In this document: one piece after another, positions 1 to 12,200 of the stretch
Position numbering within the stretch: position 1 is the first letter of the stretch
How the letters are laid out: each line of letters begins with the position of its first letter
DNA from: Diprion similis
Taxonomy: Eukaryota; Arthropoda; Insecta; Hymenoptera; Diprionidae
Assembly (NCBI RefSeq): GCF_021155765.1
Contig: NC_060108.1
Location: 26,003,025-26,067,024, forward strand
Reading direction: 5' to 3'
Length of the DNA: 64,000 nt
Notes under the pieces: model-generated
Told to the model about the DNA's origin: nothing
Seen by the model: only the letters and a program-made list of their open reading frames with translations
The model's database searches: none
Program-made: the position numbers and the translations under genes

Positions 1-782
1 CTTCTTTGGATGATTTTTTTTTTTTTTTTTTTCATTTTTATTTATCTCTTTCGACCTTTTCCACACTGAGGTGAGTGATATACCGAGCCGAAAGGCTGCT
101 TTATGCGCCGCGATGCCATGACTGCGGCTAGCTTTTATTTATACAGCTATACCTACGGGATTGGTATTACCGTAGGTAATAGGTGTAGAGTGATTTACGT
201 TCTAACGAGAAGAGATATGCTCAGCATTCGTAATGTACCAACAATAAAATACGATATTAAGAACGCGCTGACGTTGGTATATTACTATTACTGAAATGCA
301 CGTAATTGGGCTAATTCGCGTAGATCCGGTCTGCGGTGGTGGTATCACATCGTCTCCGTAGCCACACGATCAGCGTTAATCTCAACCTCGAGCTCTTTTC
401 TCGATAATATTATTACAGCATGCTTGTATGTGTGTGTTTATGTATAATATAAACTGTAACTCTGAATCGAAAAGTTAGCAGTATAAAGAACGTTAATTAT
501 ATTTCTTAAGTTTCTATGTAACGGCGGATAAAACGAGTTTTGTACCTTTTACATGTATACCTGACCGCAGGGCATCTCTGCGTCTCGTATACCGGCCGTT
601 TGCCGACTCACGTCACGTTACCGCAGAAATAAATTGATTTACACATCGGCTCTTTCGCGATACAACAATTATTATAATCTAAAAATCTGAAATCCCTCGG
701 ATTTTTTTTTTTTTTTTCTCCTCCGAATTCCGCCGTGCAAGCCCGCGTCGATGGTGAAGATGGTTTTTCTGTTTTTAACTGA
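1..782. other. Intergenic DNA, no gene recognised
   Basis: A T homopolymer lies at about 14-32 and a second T run at about 700-717. The short open frames have no recognisable domain, no coherent splice signals and no start context that stands out. I see no RNA gene here. Confidence 0.5.
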
Positions 783-1233
783 AAAAATGAGCGGCAAATC
801 GAACCGCATAAAAGTACATCCCGTAACGCGAAGCTCACGAGCGATCTCAAGGCAATGCTAATCGAGCAGCAGTCCGCACTCGAGAAGCTCGGAGAACAGG
901 ACTCGCAGTTGAGGATGCTGGAAGGCGGTGCACTCGTGTTGGACATGCGGTGAACCGCAGAACGTTGACCAGAAAAACGACCCCGAACCGCGAGCTCGAA
1001 TGAGCGCTCGGTGACTTACTCGTAACATCGCATCGCGGCGCTTCTCAAGCTTAATTACCTCATACCGGGCTTGCATCTCCACCTGATGATGGCGGACAAC
1101 CCTTCTCGACAACGAGGAGATCACTCGGGACGAGAAGGCATCTCTCGAGATTCAACGGCAAACGCGTTTCTTGCGTCAAACTCGGTGTTGGAAGTCGCAG
1201 ATTTTTGCGCGCGAATTTACTCCGCTGGAATGA
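783..1233 (+). pseudogene. Coding-like coiled-coil patch, possible gene relic or isolated exons
   Basis: Two short + strand frames look like protein-coding DNA. The first is open from 783 to the stop at 951-953 and encodes about 56 residues, including KLTSDLKAML and QQSALEKLGEQDSQLRMLEG. It is rich in E, K, Q and L with coiled-coil-like spacing and uses GC-ending codons (CTC, GAG, CAG, ATC). The second, 1090-1233, includes LDNEEITRDEKASLEIQRQ. Between them, on the - strand, 1082-1020 reads VEMQARYEVIKLEKRRDAML and is bounded by an AG acceptor and a consensus GTAAGT donor. No start codon or full gene is visible, and the pieces lie on both strands. They may be a rearranged relic of a coiled-coil gene or terminal exons of a gene outside the window. 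I do not recognise the family. Chance composition remains possible. Confidence 0.3.
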
Positions 1234-4200
1234 AATGACAGTGTTTCAACGTGCACTTTGCGTGGTTCAGCTGCCGCGCAACCCGTAAATCAAGCCTCCA
1301 AATTATGACTCTGATAATTTCATCTAATAAAACACGCGTCGTTCATAGTGAGTCCGTGCATCAGCCGCCTGATGATCACCACGCTGCTTTCTGATGACAG
1401 CAAAAATTGTGCGTGTATGATATGTAACTGCAATATTAGCGAAATTATCGCATTACGTGCAGAAATAGTGGGTGGGGGTGAAAATACAGAAAGATCAAAA
1501 AATCGATTAAAAATCGTGAAAGTCGAAGTATGGATAAGCAATAGATTAGAAAGGTCAGAACAGCAGAATATCAAACTTTAGAATCGTCAGATTTCCTCTC
1601 GATAACATAGAATCGCATGGTTTATTGTCTTTCCGTATTTCGACAGCGTGTGTTTTCAATTTTCCGTGCTTGAACTTTCCACCCTTTTAAATTCGCGTCT
1701 ACGAAAATTCAATAGTCTAGTCCTTCTATCAACCGATAATTCCAGATTTTTTACCCCTGTCGATAATAGTTAGTGTGAAGTTGAGGCGTCGGTTTCCGCG
1801 GATGATCGCATAGGTGAATAAATATTCATCTATGCAGAAGAGTACGTGCCAAGCCAAGATAATAATACTTACAGGCTTGGCTGGAGGCAGGTTAACGTGT
1901 ACACAAGATACATTATCCTGCGGGGCAGTACCTGTCGATGCTGCGGCAGCAACGGCAGCAAGCGGGCAGCCATCCAGCCTTTACTTTGTAATTTGTATCT
2001 ATTTATCGTGACGCAGTCGTCATCATACGCGGAGGCGAGTCGTTTGATCGAACGCCGCAGTGATTGCCTCGACTGATATCTGCTCCCGCATCTCCGGCTA
2101 ATGATTATTAGCTATAACGTACCTCCGCCCCCCTCTCCCCCGCCCCCTCGCTCTCCCGCCCCTCCCGCCTCCGGCCCCTTCATATATTCATACGCATCGT
2201 GCGTCGCGGGGCCTCTTGCTGTAGGCGTATTGAACCAACGCTTTTCACTCACCTGTGAGAGATCCGACGTGGGTTCTAGCCGCCCGCGCCACGAAGCGTA
2301 ATCAACCATCCTGCATTTTTATTAATTAAAAACACAATTTCATTTCACGTACGCGCATAAATTTTTAAATCTGCTTCGCCTCCTCTTATACAAGGATAAT
2401 TTATGTCCCTCTGTAGAAACGGGGATGGACCTGGTTACAGGTTATATACGATCCTGTTCCCGACGATTTCCTCTAATATGGAAATACTTATCACAGCTTG
2501 AATATTTGCTTAAGGCGAGCGTGCGGCAGTGCAGGAGTTTGTGATCGTGTGGTAGAAATTAGCCGCAGCGTTACGGCGGCGGATTCAGGCTCCGGTCCGC
2601 AGACGAAAGGTATTATTGAATAAAAATTGTGGTGAAAAAACTGTAAGATTTTTAAACGTCATTGGAGTTTGAATTCATACAGGTTCTTGCGCGTCATTGA
2701 TCAACCTGAATTACATCTTGAGGCCTCGTGACTCGCGTAATGGCAGGAACTCGTTCAGAAAATTCTTCGCGTTCATGTTGTTCGGTAGAAAAACGTGATC
2801 TGGAAAGTAGAAACGGGCACGTCCGTACGTACAATGCTATACCAACCTCGAACCTCCGTAGTCGTACGATATCCTATACGTATACACGGTGCAACACAGA
2901 GCGGCGATCCGGCGCTCCAGCAATCCGTTCCTCCTCTCACAGTCGGCAACAATTCCGATTCAATTTCCGAACCCGGTGCAGACGCGCCGCTTACATGGCA
3001 CTCCTGGCTCTAATAACGTATGTATACAAACTCGTTCCTAATCAAGCCCTGTGAAAAATTTCGATAGATCCAGGTGAATGGAAGCGAGATAAAAAAAATG
3101 ATTTAGAAAAAAAGGATAAATAGAAACAAATAAAAAAAAAAAATCACGGAAGTCATAAACGAGGATTGAAAAATTTTGTCGGCTCCTCCCGCCACGGCAA
3201 AGAGCACACACATACACACACACAAGTCAGGATGGCTTGCCACAGGATTTTACTCCGGTGAATGTTGCGTGACGTTCGGTCAATGCCGGGCCCTGCACAG
3301 CCATAACTCCGCTATCGGAGAGCACCGAGAACGCGAGCGATATGCCCACGTGAAACGGAACGTCCATATAATTAATAACTGGCAGCGGATATCGGCGCGC
3401 CCGATATTCGGCCTGTCGACCGGCCGATCGTCCTGCGGCCTGACTTACGGTTCCCGATGGCGGAGCCGGCTAGGTGCCCGAATCGATTATATCCGTATTT
3501 CATCTACCGATACCGCGAGTGTGATGGATTTCACGTTCTATATCGTCGGAAATGGAGGAGATGGAAATTAATGATCCAGCTTTGCCGCTTGTCCCAGATT
3601 TCGAGCCACCAGAGTCAGTATCGTATGCCTCTCCTGCCGACGCAGCTTCTCCCGCCTGGACTAAGTCAAGGGTTCCTGGGAATGCTAAATACGTGATATG
3701 TTTCTCTGGGTCTTGTTCCAGCGGCGATTGAGCGTTTTCTGTATTCGATACGAGAGAAGCGTATTGAACTATTTTATATTGTAACTAGTCTTCAACATCT
3801 TGAGCAGAATTTTTTCTACACAGCGTTATATGTTCTGAAAAAAAATCAGTGTTTCGGTCTCCTTGTGGAATCGATGTCGACGCTTGTTAGAGGACGATAT
3901 GGCCCCGGAAATTCCGTAACGAGATAAAGTTGGAAGAAAGGTTGAAGCAAGTGAAACGGTGAAACCTAAGCCAGCGGTCACGACCTGCAAAATTGAAAAA
4001 GACAGATAAGGGGAGAAATGAGTCAAGATACATAGACCATAGAGACATAGGACATAGAGATTCGGAAATTTCTGCTTTAAGGAGACAAGATGGTGTGAAT
4101 GTGAGCCTTACAAAATTAGGAATGAAAAGCATTGATGGGACAAGAAACGAGAAAGTACGGAAATAAATTATTTACATTTTCTTAGCGTAATACGCAGTGT

Positions 4201-5193
4201 CATATAGCAGTCTATAGATAAGACCAGTAAACACTTAATTTCCAGTGAGGAGGGTTTACCGATGAAGAGTCAGAAGCAGCTGAACAGAGTAGCAAAGGAT
4301 GTATAAATTCAGTCTCGAGTATCGACTCGTTCATGAAACGGTTCGAAAGCCACTTTGCGAAACTCGACCGTGTGTGGATATACCGCAGATAGCAATCTGC
4401 GCGCTTGAGATATCGGCAGGAGGAGCGTTTAACTGTTATGACTGCGCCATAAAAAGGGGACGAAAAAAGCGATCGAGGTGCATACAATGCCTGTACGAGT
4501 GTCTGCGCCGCATTTCCGTAGCCACACTATAGAATCTAGTTGCGGGAACCGGACAAGTGCGCTTCGACAACCCTCCTGCATAATCGTTCAAACGCAGCTA
4601 GGCTTACTCGCTACAGTGCCGACAACCACGTGATATTCCCGAGCCAGACGGTAGCTTCCATTGTTCACTCACCCCAGGGATTTCACTCTAGTGATCCACT
4701 TCGGCGTCTATTTCAGATCCAGAAGGACGCGTTATTTTCTAGGCGCAGTTCAGCGGTGCAGACAATGGCGAATGAGCTACTCGCTGGATAAACCGAAACA
4801 ACCCCGCAAATCAAAGCGACCATTTCACACCGGAAACGTTGAAGCGGGCTCCTTTACTGCGGTCGATATCAGCAAGGTGAGGTCTTATCTTCCTCGCTTG
4901 CGTAGCAGGAGGAAGAAGACCGCCAAGATACGCCCTGCTGATACTGTGCCCGACTTCGGCGGACGTCCAGACGGCCTCCATGCGACCCCTGTTAGGTATC
5001 TACAAGGGGAAATCCCGTCACCCCAACGCTGACAATGCTCTCGGTGATTGCGACAGATGCGCCGGCGGGGCGCGTGCCCTTTAACAATCCACCCCCTCGC
5101 TGCACCGTGGCGTCATCGAAACGAGGCTGCACAGGTGCGGCCGATGCTCGTAGCTGCGGGGGGCAGCTGCGGATTGGAGGCAGGATCCGGGGT

Positions 5194-5240
5194 GAAGGAG
5201 GAGAGGGGGGAGGAAGAGGAGGAGGAGGAGGAGGACGAGG
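5194..5240 (+). repeat. GGA/GAG purine microsatellite
   Basis: An interrupted run of GGA/GAG triplets, all purine on the + strand apart from occasional interruptions. The overlapping glycine- or glutamate-rich open frames come from this repeat and are not genes. Confidence 0.85.
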
Positions 5241-5954
5241 AAACGGGCAATCGGAGCTTCCTTCGGTGTCGTCACTTCCTGCGGGCCTATTAAAACCCGA
5301 TAATGACGGCTAATGGCATGCGTTGGACCGGCTACGTGACGTACGGTAAAACGGGAGTGTGAGAGCGGTGCTCATTGCGAAGCGTGACTAAGCTAAGCGG
5401 GGATCCTGAGCCGAGAAATAAGCGCTAGGTCGAAGAAACGCGACGGAATTTTAAGACAAGGGAACAACGCTGGCCCCACTCGACGCGTCGTTTTCGTCTC
5501 ACCGCTAAACTACCCCTAAATTATTGCGATCTTAGGAGGGTTTCGCTCTCAATTAGAAAGCATGACCGTCCCGGCGGCGTTCGGAGTGAAGACGGTATCG
5601 GAAACACGCGGGAAAAATTCAACCTGTCCGCCTAGGATTGTTTTGACTACATCCTCCGTGGTGATCTCGTGTCCTGCAGCAGGGGTCGTCCACTGTGGAT
5701 TTGGTCCCAAAGTGACGACTAATTTCTTTAAGGCCGACGGCCAATTAGCCGGGGAAATACAGAGCGGGAAAAATGACGAGTGCCGCTCTCGCAGCTCCGG
5801 CATGGCGGGGAAATAATCGACGGGGGCCCTTAATTAAGCCGCTATGCAGATTTACTCAGGCGCATGCAACACTCGCGCGAGTACTCGTGTGCGTGCACGC
5901 ACGGTTTGACGCGCGTGTAATCTGGCCGAGGCGAGGGAGCCAAGACTCGACGCG

Positions 5955-5973
5955 GCGCTGCGCTGCGCTGCGC
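5955..5973 (+). repeat. GCGCT pentamer microsatellite
   Basis: Nearly four perfect GCGCT copies. The same pentamer recurs at 27774-27795 and a related GCAGC/GCAAC run occurs at 9180-9209. Confidence 0.85.
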
Positions 5974-6704
5974 GGTGGAGTGGACTTAACTTAATTTAGA
6001 GCGTCTCTCTGCAGCCGAAGCCCAATAGACTATTAAATTTAAATTCGTAAATTACGCCTGATTTAAATCGCCCGCGGTGCCGGTCGCGCTGGATCTCGGC
6101 TGCTGTCCTTCCATCCCGATTCCGTCGAGCGTTTTGAGCGCACGTTTCATCGAGAGCGCCGGACCGCGTGTGCGGCTGGAAAACTGCGTCGATCGCTCGC
6201 GTTTATCGGCTCACCGACAGAGGTGAATGGGGTGATAATCGGGCAGTTTGAACGCGGCCTGAGGCCCTGGTAACAGTTACTCCTCTCGAGCGTTGTTAAC
6301 GTGGGACGAGGATCCGTCAATCCTTGCGCAGCTGAGCGGGATTCTTCTCCGCTGCTTCTGCGCCAGCATCTTCGCCCCGCTGTAGGGGGCCGGCCTGCGC
6401 CCTGAGGAACGATGCAGCACGTACGAATGGTAGGTATGCCTTCCCTCGTTCCTACGGTGGAACTACTCCAACCTGTCCAGTGAGTGAGTGTCGAGAGCGA
6501 GAGAGAAGCCCAGCCCTCTCCTCTCTCTCTCTCTTTCTCTCCTCTCCCTTGCCTCTCCATCTCGTCCCTCGGGTCCAGCGCTGCAGCGCAAAGCAGGCGA
6601 GACCCGCGTAATGGAAATGACTCAGCGTCGAGGCTTAGGACTGGGCCGAGGCGAATGTACGCCGCGCCGTTTATTGGTCATTATTGATATTGGATCAGTA
6701 AGGG

Positions 6705-6732
6705 ATAGAGAGAAAGAGAGAGAGAGAGCGAG
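6705..6732 (+). repeat. GA microsatellite
   Basis: An interrupted GA dinucleotide run on the + strand. A pyrimidine CT run lies about 180 bases upstream, at about 6519-6545. Confidence 0.8.
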
Positions 6733-7712
6733 AGACAAAGAAAGGCGCGCGTCCCGTCGTCGAGCCTCGAGTGACTCTAAGGAGATGATAATCGCCGATG
6801 AAAACTCCTCTCGTGTTTCTTGCCCTCGTAATACGTGTGTATAAATTTATATACACCGGTCGGGTGGTCGTGTACCGCACGTTACAGCTCCGCAGGAGAG
6901 TGACTTCTGTACGACGTCCATTACCGCAAACCGGACAGAATTCACGATAAAGATATTTCTTACAGATATCTATACCTACGCACCTACATAGGTACATACG
7001 TCCCTGCAGGACACACGCATGCCCTACCACACGTCAATCACTAATTGGCTCCGCCTCGTCCGGTAACTCGCGCAAGCACGGATAGACGCTTCATTCTCTT
7101 TACCTGAACTCGTATCTTCCTCGAACCCCCGAGCACCTTTGTCCGGTAAATCGGAGACGCCAAAGGGATATGCACTCCACGCGAATTCGACAATCAGACT
7201 CTGGACGCGCGTAGCAAACGTTGTGCAATAACCACGACGCATGGTCGCACTGTCAAACCGGTCAGCACCTGCCACAATGCAACGCAGTGTGACCGTTGTT
7301 GGGTATGGCCATTATAATACCGAGATAGTATCTCGTGCTGGGTAAAACTTGTTTCATTTCATCGAGTCGAATAGGCAAATTTCCTCACTTTCCACGTCCA
7401 GTATGGAAATCTTTACCTCCAGGGTGCAACGGTTGTACGGTTTCAGACATTTTCTTATTCAACCTGATTCTGCAGCTCGATCTGTGACCGGGTACGATAT
7501 CGAGCCGTATTTCTACACGGTAGAGTGGGCAGGGATACGGGTCCTCTTCGTGCGCAGATAAAAATAAATCTTAAGTACTCGATAAACCAAGTGCCAGGAA
7601 CTGGTCTTGAGTGTCGATTCATTTGATCCGGCGAAACGATTGGAAATGGTTCGAATTTTGAACGCTTTGAAGATGGATGTGCTCCGTGAAAAAGAAAAAT
7701 AAGAGGAATGAG

Positions 7713-7747
7713 GATGAGAATGAGAATGAGAATGAGAATGAGAATGA
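7713..7747 (+). repeat. GAGAAT hexamer microsatellite
   Basis: At least five tandem copies of a GAGAAT hexamer. It explains the serine/histidine- and isoleucine/leucine-repeat open frames on the opposite strand. Confidence 0.9.
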
Positions 7748-8442
7748 AACAAAAGCTTCTTCGGAGAGGATGAGAAGAACGTCCGAATGAGAGTGGAGTA
7801 ATGGGTACGTATGGTGGATGCAACGAGGCCGGTGTGTAATGCGATGAAGAGGAAAAAGGAGCAGCGGAGTGGGTTTGGTAAGAAGGATGGACTGCCTACA
7901 CCGGAGAGCCTCGGAGGATGGAAGTGTAGAAGTAAAAACAGAAACCCGTCTTACTGACTCAAGGCTGCCCGACGGAGGCCCTGCAGCAAACCGACATTGA
8001 ATCCCATAACAATATGTGTGTTAGCCTACCTTTACTCTCGCACTCCGGCTCTCGTCACTCTCTCGGCTCACACTCCACGCTCTTGCTTGTGCTTTTGGCA
8101 GTGCCGACTGTGCCTCTTTTTCCATCGACGGCTGGTCGAAAATTCAGGCACCTCTTTATCACCCGGACTCGTGAATTTTCCAAAGTACCGAAAATCGTTT
8201 AATTCAGTATGATCTGTGAATGTGATTCTGAGGAACAAGACCTCTTGGTTCTCCGAGAACATGGTGGCACAAAAATCGTAGCTCAAATATTCTTGAAACT
8301 CAGGATATACAATTTGGTGGAATATTCTAAAACTATGTCAACTACGTTTAGATAACATAAATTCCTTTAAAGTCTATAAAAACAAAAAACTGTCAGAACT
8401 GTATATAAGTTCTGCTGAGATCCGGGCTGCCGTGATCTTCTG

Positions 8443-8470
8443 AAGTATTTCGAAGTCACTTGAAATACTT
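8443..8470. other. Short inverted repeat
   Basis: Perfect 9-base arms (AAGTATTTC at 8443-8451 and its complement at 8462-8470) flank a 10-base spacer in an AT-rich pocket. It is not associated with a gene and may be chance. Confidence 0.4.
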
Positions 8471-8898
8471 GAACCGATGCAAAACCTTTTGAAGTTATCG
8501 TAATCTTTTGAGATCTATAAAAATCCTAAATTTTACGCACAATATTTGTGTTGAGAATAATGTCGTTTAAAATAAAAATTCCATTACCATGTGACTGACA
8601 CAAATAATCAACCGATTTTGCAGCTGGCTCTGAATACATAGTATATAGCTATGCTTCGGAATCAAGAATAATGCCGGGACATTGATAGGTCGAAGTCATC
8701 TACATAAGGGGTTTGATGCCGAGTATTCACCGCGCGCATAGCAGGCATAAAATATGAAAATTCCGTTAACCAACGGTACAGGAACAAGACGGCGTTGGTT
8801 TACCCCTGCATCGAAGGAGCCACGGGGTCATCGGGTTCAGTAAAATAGTTCAAAATATGAATAGGAAGGACTAATAAGTATAACTCAAATCTCTACGG

Positions 8899-8926
8899 GA
8901 AGAAGAAGAAGAAGAAGAAGAAGAAG
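8899..8926 (+). repeat. GAA microsatellite
   Basis: About nine uninterrupted GAA triplets followed by further purine-rich sequence. Confidence 0.9.
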
Positions 8927-9179
8927 GAGAAGTGGAAGAATGAAGGGTGAGAGTAGAAAAGGCTGTCGAAAGGAGGGCGAATCAATCGCGCGAGAGAACA
9001 ATGACAGAACTAATAACCGCTTAAAAGCCGCGGCCGACTCTCAGGGCTCAGGTATCGCCATTCCGCTACAGCAGTATGGCAGTATCGCATTTCCGCGTGT
9101 CCCGAGATTCGCGTATCGGCATCAATACGAGTCTGGGGGCAGCAGTAATGGCGAAATAATTGAATTCCGCGCTCCGCGA

Positions 9180-9209
9180 CGCAGCGCAGCGCAACGCAAC
9201 GCAACGCAA
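9180..9209 (+). repeat. GCAGC/GCAAC pentamer microsatellite
   Basis: Two or more GCAGC units followed by at least three GCAAC units. On the opposite strand it resembles the GCGCT-type pentamers at 5955 and 27774 in period and composition. Confidence 0.8.
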
Positions 9210-12200
9210 TACGTAATACGCAGCGCGGTAAGCGCCCTCCGTTTCGAAAGAGTTTCCGTGGCGACTATCGGCGCGCGGTGCATTATGGGTTATAGAACGA
9301 GAAACAGCTAGACATATGTGCTGGCGTTTTTCCTCGAGGTTGGCGCTGCGCAGCCGGCGCACTTTGTCGCTTTGCAAATCGGGCGACCCCGTTTTCGCCG
9401 CGGCTGCGTCATACATATGTATGCATTACGCGAGGCTGGCGTTATTGTGCAGCGCGGAGGGCAATCGGCTTCTCCGCTGCACTCGCGATCTGCGCGCAAG
9501 AGGCACTTTGGAATTAGTCGTACTTGTTCCTCGCTGCCCGCGTAATTGCACCGGTTTTTCCCCGCGCACGCAGGTAGGTAGGCAGTATATACGCGGATTC
9601 CCAACGCAGCGCTAATTCAGCTCGCCGATGTAACGTATACCTGCGTGTAAAGTCCTCTGCAGGAGCTGCTCGGAGCTAAAAGTGAGACTTAAAGATCTCG
9701 CGTTCTGCGCTCGGGATGAATGCCTCCGGTCTTGAGAGACGATTAGCTTCTCAAGCTCTCGTTAAAACCGATCCCCCCTACGGTATCTAACAGAGGTGAA
9801 ACGCTCCCCGGAACCGCTGTAACATCGTTGCTTCGCCATGCTGCTACTTTATGCCGCGGCACTTTATGTCCGTGGATTGAAAGTTCACTCCGGTAATCGA
9901 GCACCGATAGGCATGCGTGCTTTTACTCATCCGCGGTTACTGATTGCGCCTCTCTATGACTCATTCGAAACCAGTCTGAACTTGTCGCTGCGTCAGACTC
10001 CGACGTCCAACGATCACCAATCTTCAACACACGCTGAACGGGTTTTCACGCAGCGCAATATAAGCTTTCGATTCTTAATTTTTTGTCACATTTCATATCA
10101 ATTATTACGCGTCCCTGAGTCCGCCATAAAGAACGCAGCGAAAAATATGGCCAATTTCTTAAGCCAATGAAAAGATATTTGAGAGAAATGGGAGACCTTG
10201 AACTGTTTTCACATCGCGCAGTTCGACTCTGAGGTTAAGAATTTTCGTGAACATTCCCCCGTATTCCCTGACAATTAGGATGGTTCATGAAATCATAAAT
10301 ACGTCCAACATCTTGAACGGAGAGCAGAGGATGGCAGTCGCGCTTTTTGCGTCAATTAATATTTCGTCACAGATTAAAAGCGGTTAAGAAGAATGTCAAG
10401 CCCGTGGGCTATCGGGGCCTTCTGATCTCGAAGAGCACTAGGCGAGACACGCGGCGTTAAAACTGAGCCAGCACAACCGTTCAAAGTCTATATGAGGTTC
10501 CATGCAGGGTGCTTGCCGTCGTAGCGAACCAGGATCAGGCGAAGGAAGTATGGATGCCGTGAATGAGTGAGCGACTGAATAAAGTTGAAAAATTATTAAA
10601 TGACGTGCAACGATCAGAAATATAATTTAAGATTGATATTGGACGTGAATACCGCGTTTGACCTTAGGCCAATGTAATTAGTGTCACGGAGCTCAATGCG
10701 TGAAAAATAAAAGTATTATGTGTACCGTTTCGCTGCATTTTTAGAGATGACTATTCTTCCGACAGACAGACAACCGCGGTTCGAAGTCCGTTTCTCCTTG
10801 GGTCAAATCGACTTTTAACGCGTTTTTTTTTCACTTTTTTTCACTCACTTCGGAGCAATATTGGGATGGGTCTATTATAATTTCGTCGCGATGATCGCCG
10901 ATAGTATCTTACTCTTAGCGCCGCGCAGATTTCATATCATGTTAGAGCTCGTTTGTTGCGGTCATTTAACTATTTGTGAATGTAGGTATCAATTTATTTT
11001 AACGGCTTTCAGGCGGCGTTTTATTGCCTTATTAACGGTAAGCTATACGGATCGTTTATGCGTTCGCATTTTTAAATCGATCGTCTAGGGAGGCGGCTGA
11101 GTACTAACTCGAAAAATCGCTAGAAGACATAGTCGTTAAAGTCTATTCAGTTTGCTAAAAACCGGTCATTTGCTTGTTCCGATGATCGAGATACTAAAAC
11201 GAGTTAAAATGCCTGCCTATGCTTTTGACTATACTCGTAATAATAATAAAAAAATAGATGTGTATATAGTAATAATAACGGTAAAAAAAAGAATTGGGAT
11301 CTTTTTTCGTCAGCAAACAGGCATAGCGTGACTAAATCCGTATTTTCCCCATCTATCAAAGTTAACCATAATACCGTCCACCCGTAAATGGTAAACGCAC
11401 CTGTAAACGAAGCTGCGCTTGCGGCGCGATGAAAAGGGAGACGGAAACTTCGAGGCGACATTCGAGTCGTGCCCACACACTGGCGAGGATTTGAATGGTA
11501 CTTTCTCTCCTGGCATATACGACAAATCGTCGTCGGTATTAATAAAAAATAGGGTCCGTCCAGGCAGAAGACGTCGGAATCCGCCAGGCGTCGGGCCCCG
11601 AATAGCCGGCGCACAACTTTGGGTCCGCAATCGATTGACGGTGGGTCTTTGTCTTCGTATTTTATCATTAATTACTCGACGGGGCCAAAAACGAGCCCGT
11701 CCGGGCTTTTTCGAGAGCCGTGCAAACGCGGATACACTCCGAGAGGATAAATTAGACGGACCCGGCTGGCGGGGTGCGGGCAAGGCTCAACGCCTGATAG
11801 AGACCGCGGACTCCAGCGGCAGGCGTGCTCGCTGCGCTGCGTAGCGATTAGCTCGGCTCCGTGGGGCCCAAGGCCCTGGACTGGGCCCCCAGGTCCGCGG
11901 GGGCGTAGAGGTGAGCTCGAGACTATGCAATTTTTAACTTTTAATATTATACCCCCGACCCCCGGTACGCGGCGTGAGGCCCAACGCCCGCGGCTGCGTG
12001 TATGCATCGAGTCAGAGTTTCACTTCGAGTGTCGATGTTCAGTGCTCGCAAAATCCGCCGATCCGATCGTCCAGGTGAAGGAGGATTCGTCGAGGATAAG
12101 TTGTAATGGAAAAATGAATTAACGGAAATCGGATCTTGTCAAAATTGACGGCGGGCTCGATTCTCAGCCTCGATGGACCTTGATAATTTCAAATCTTAAT

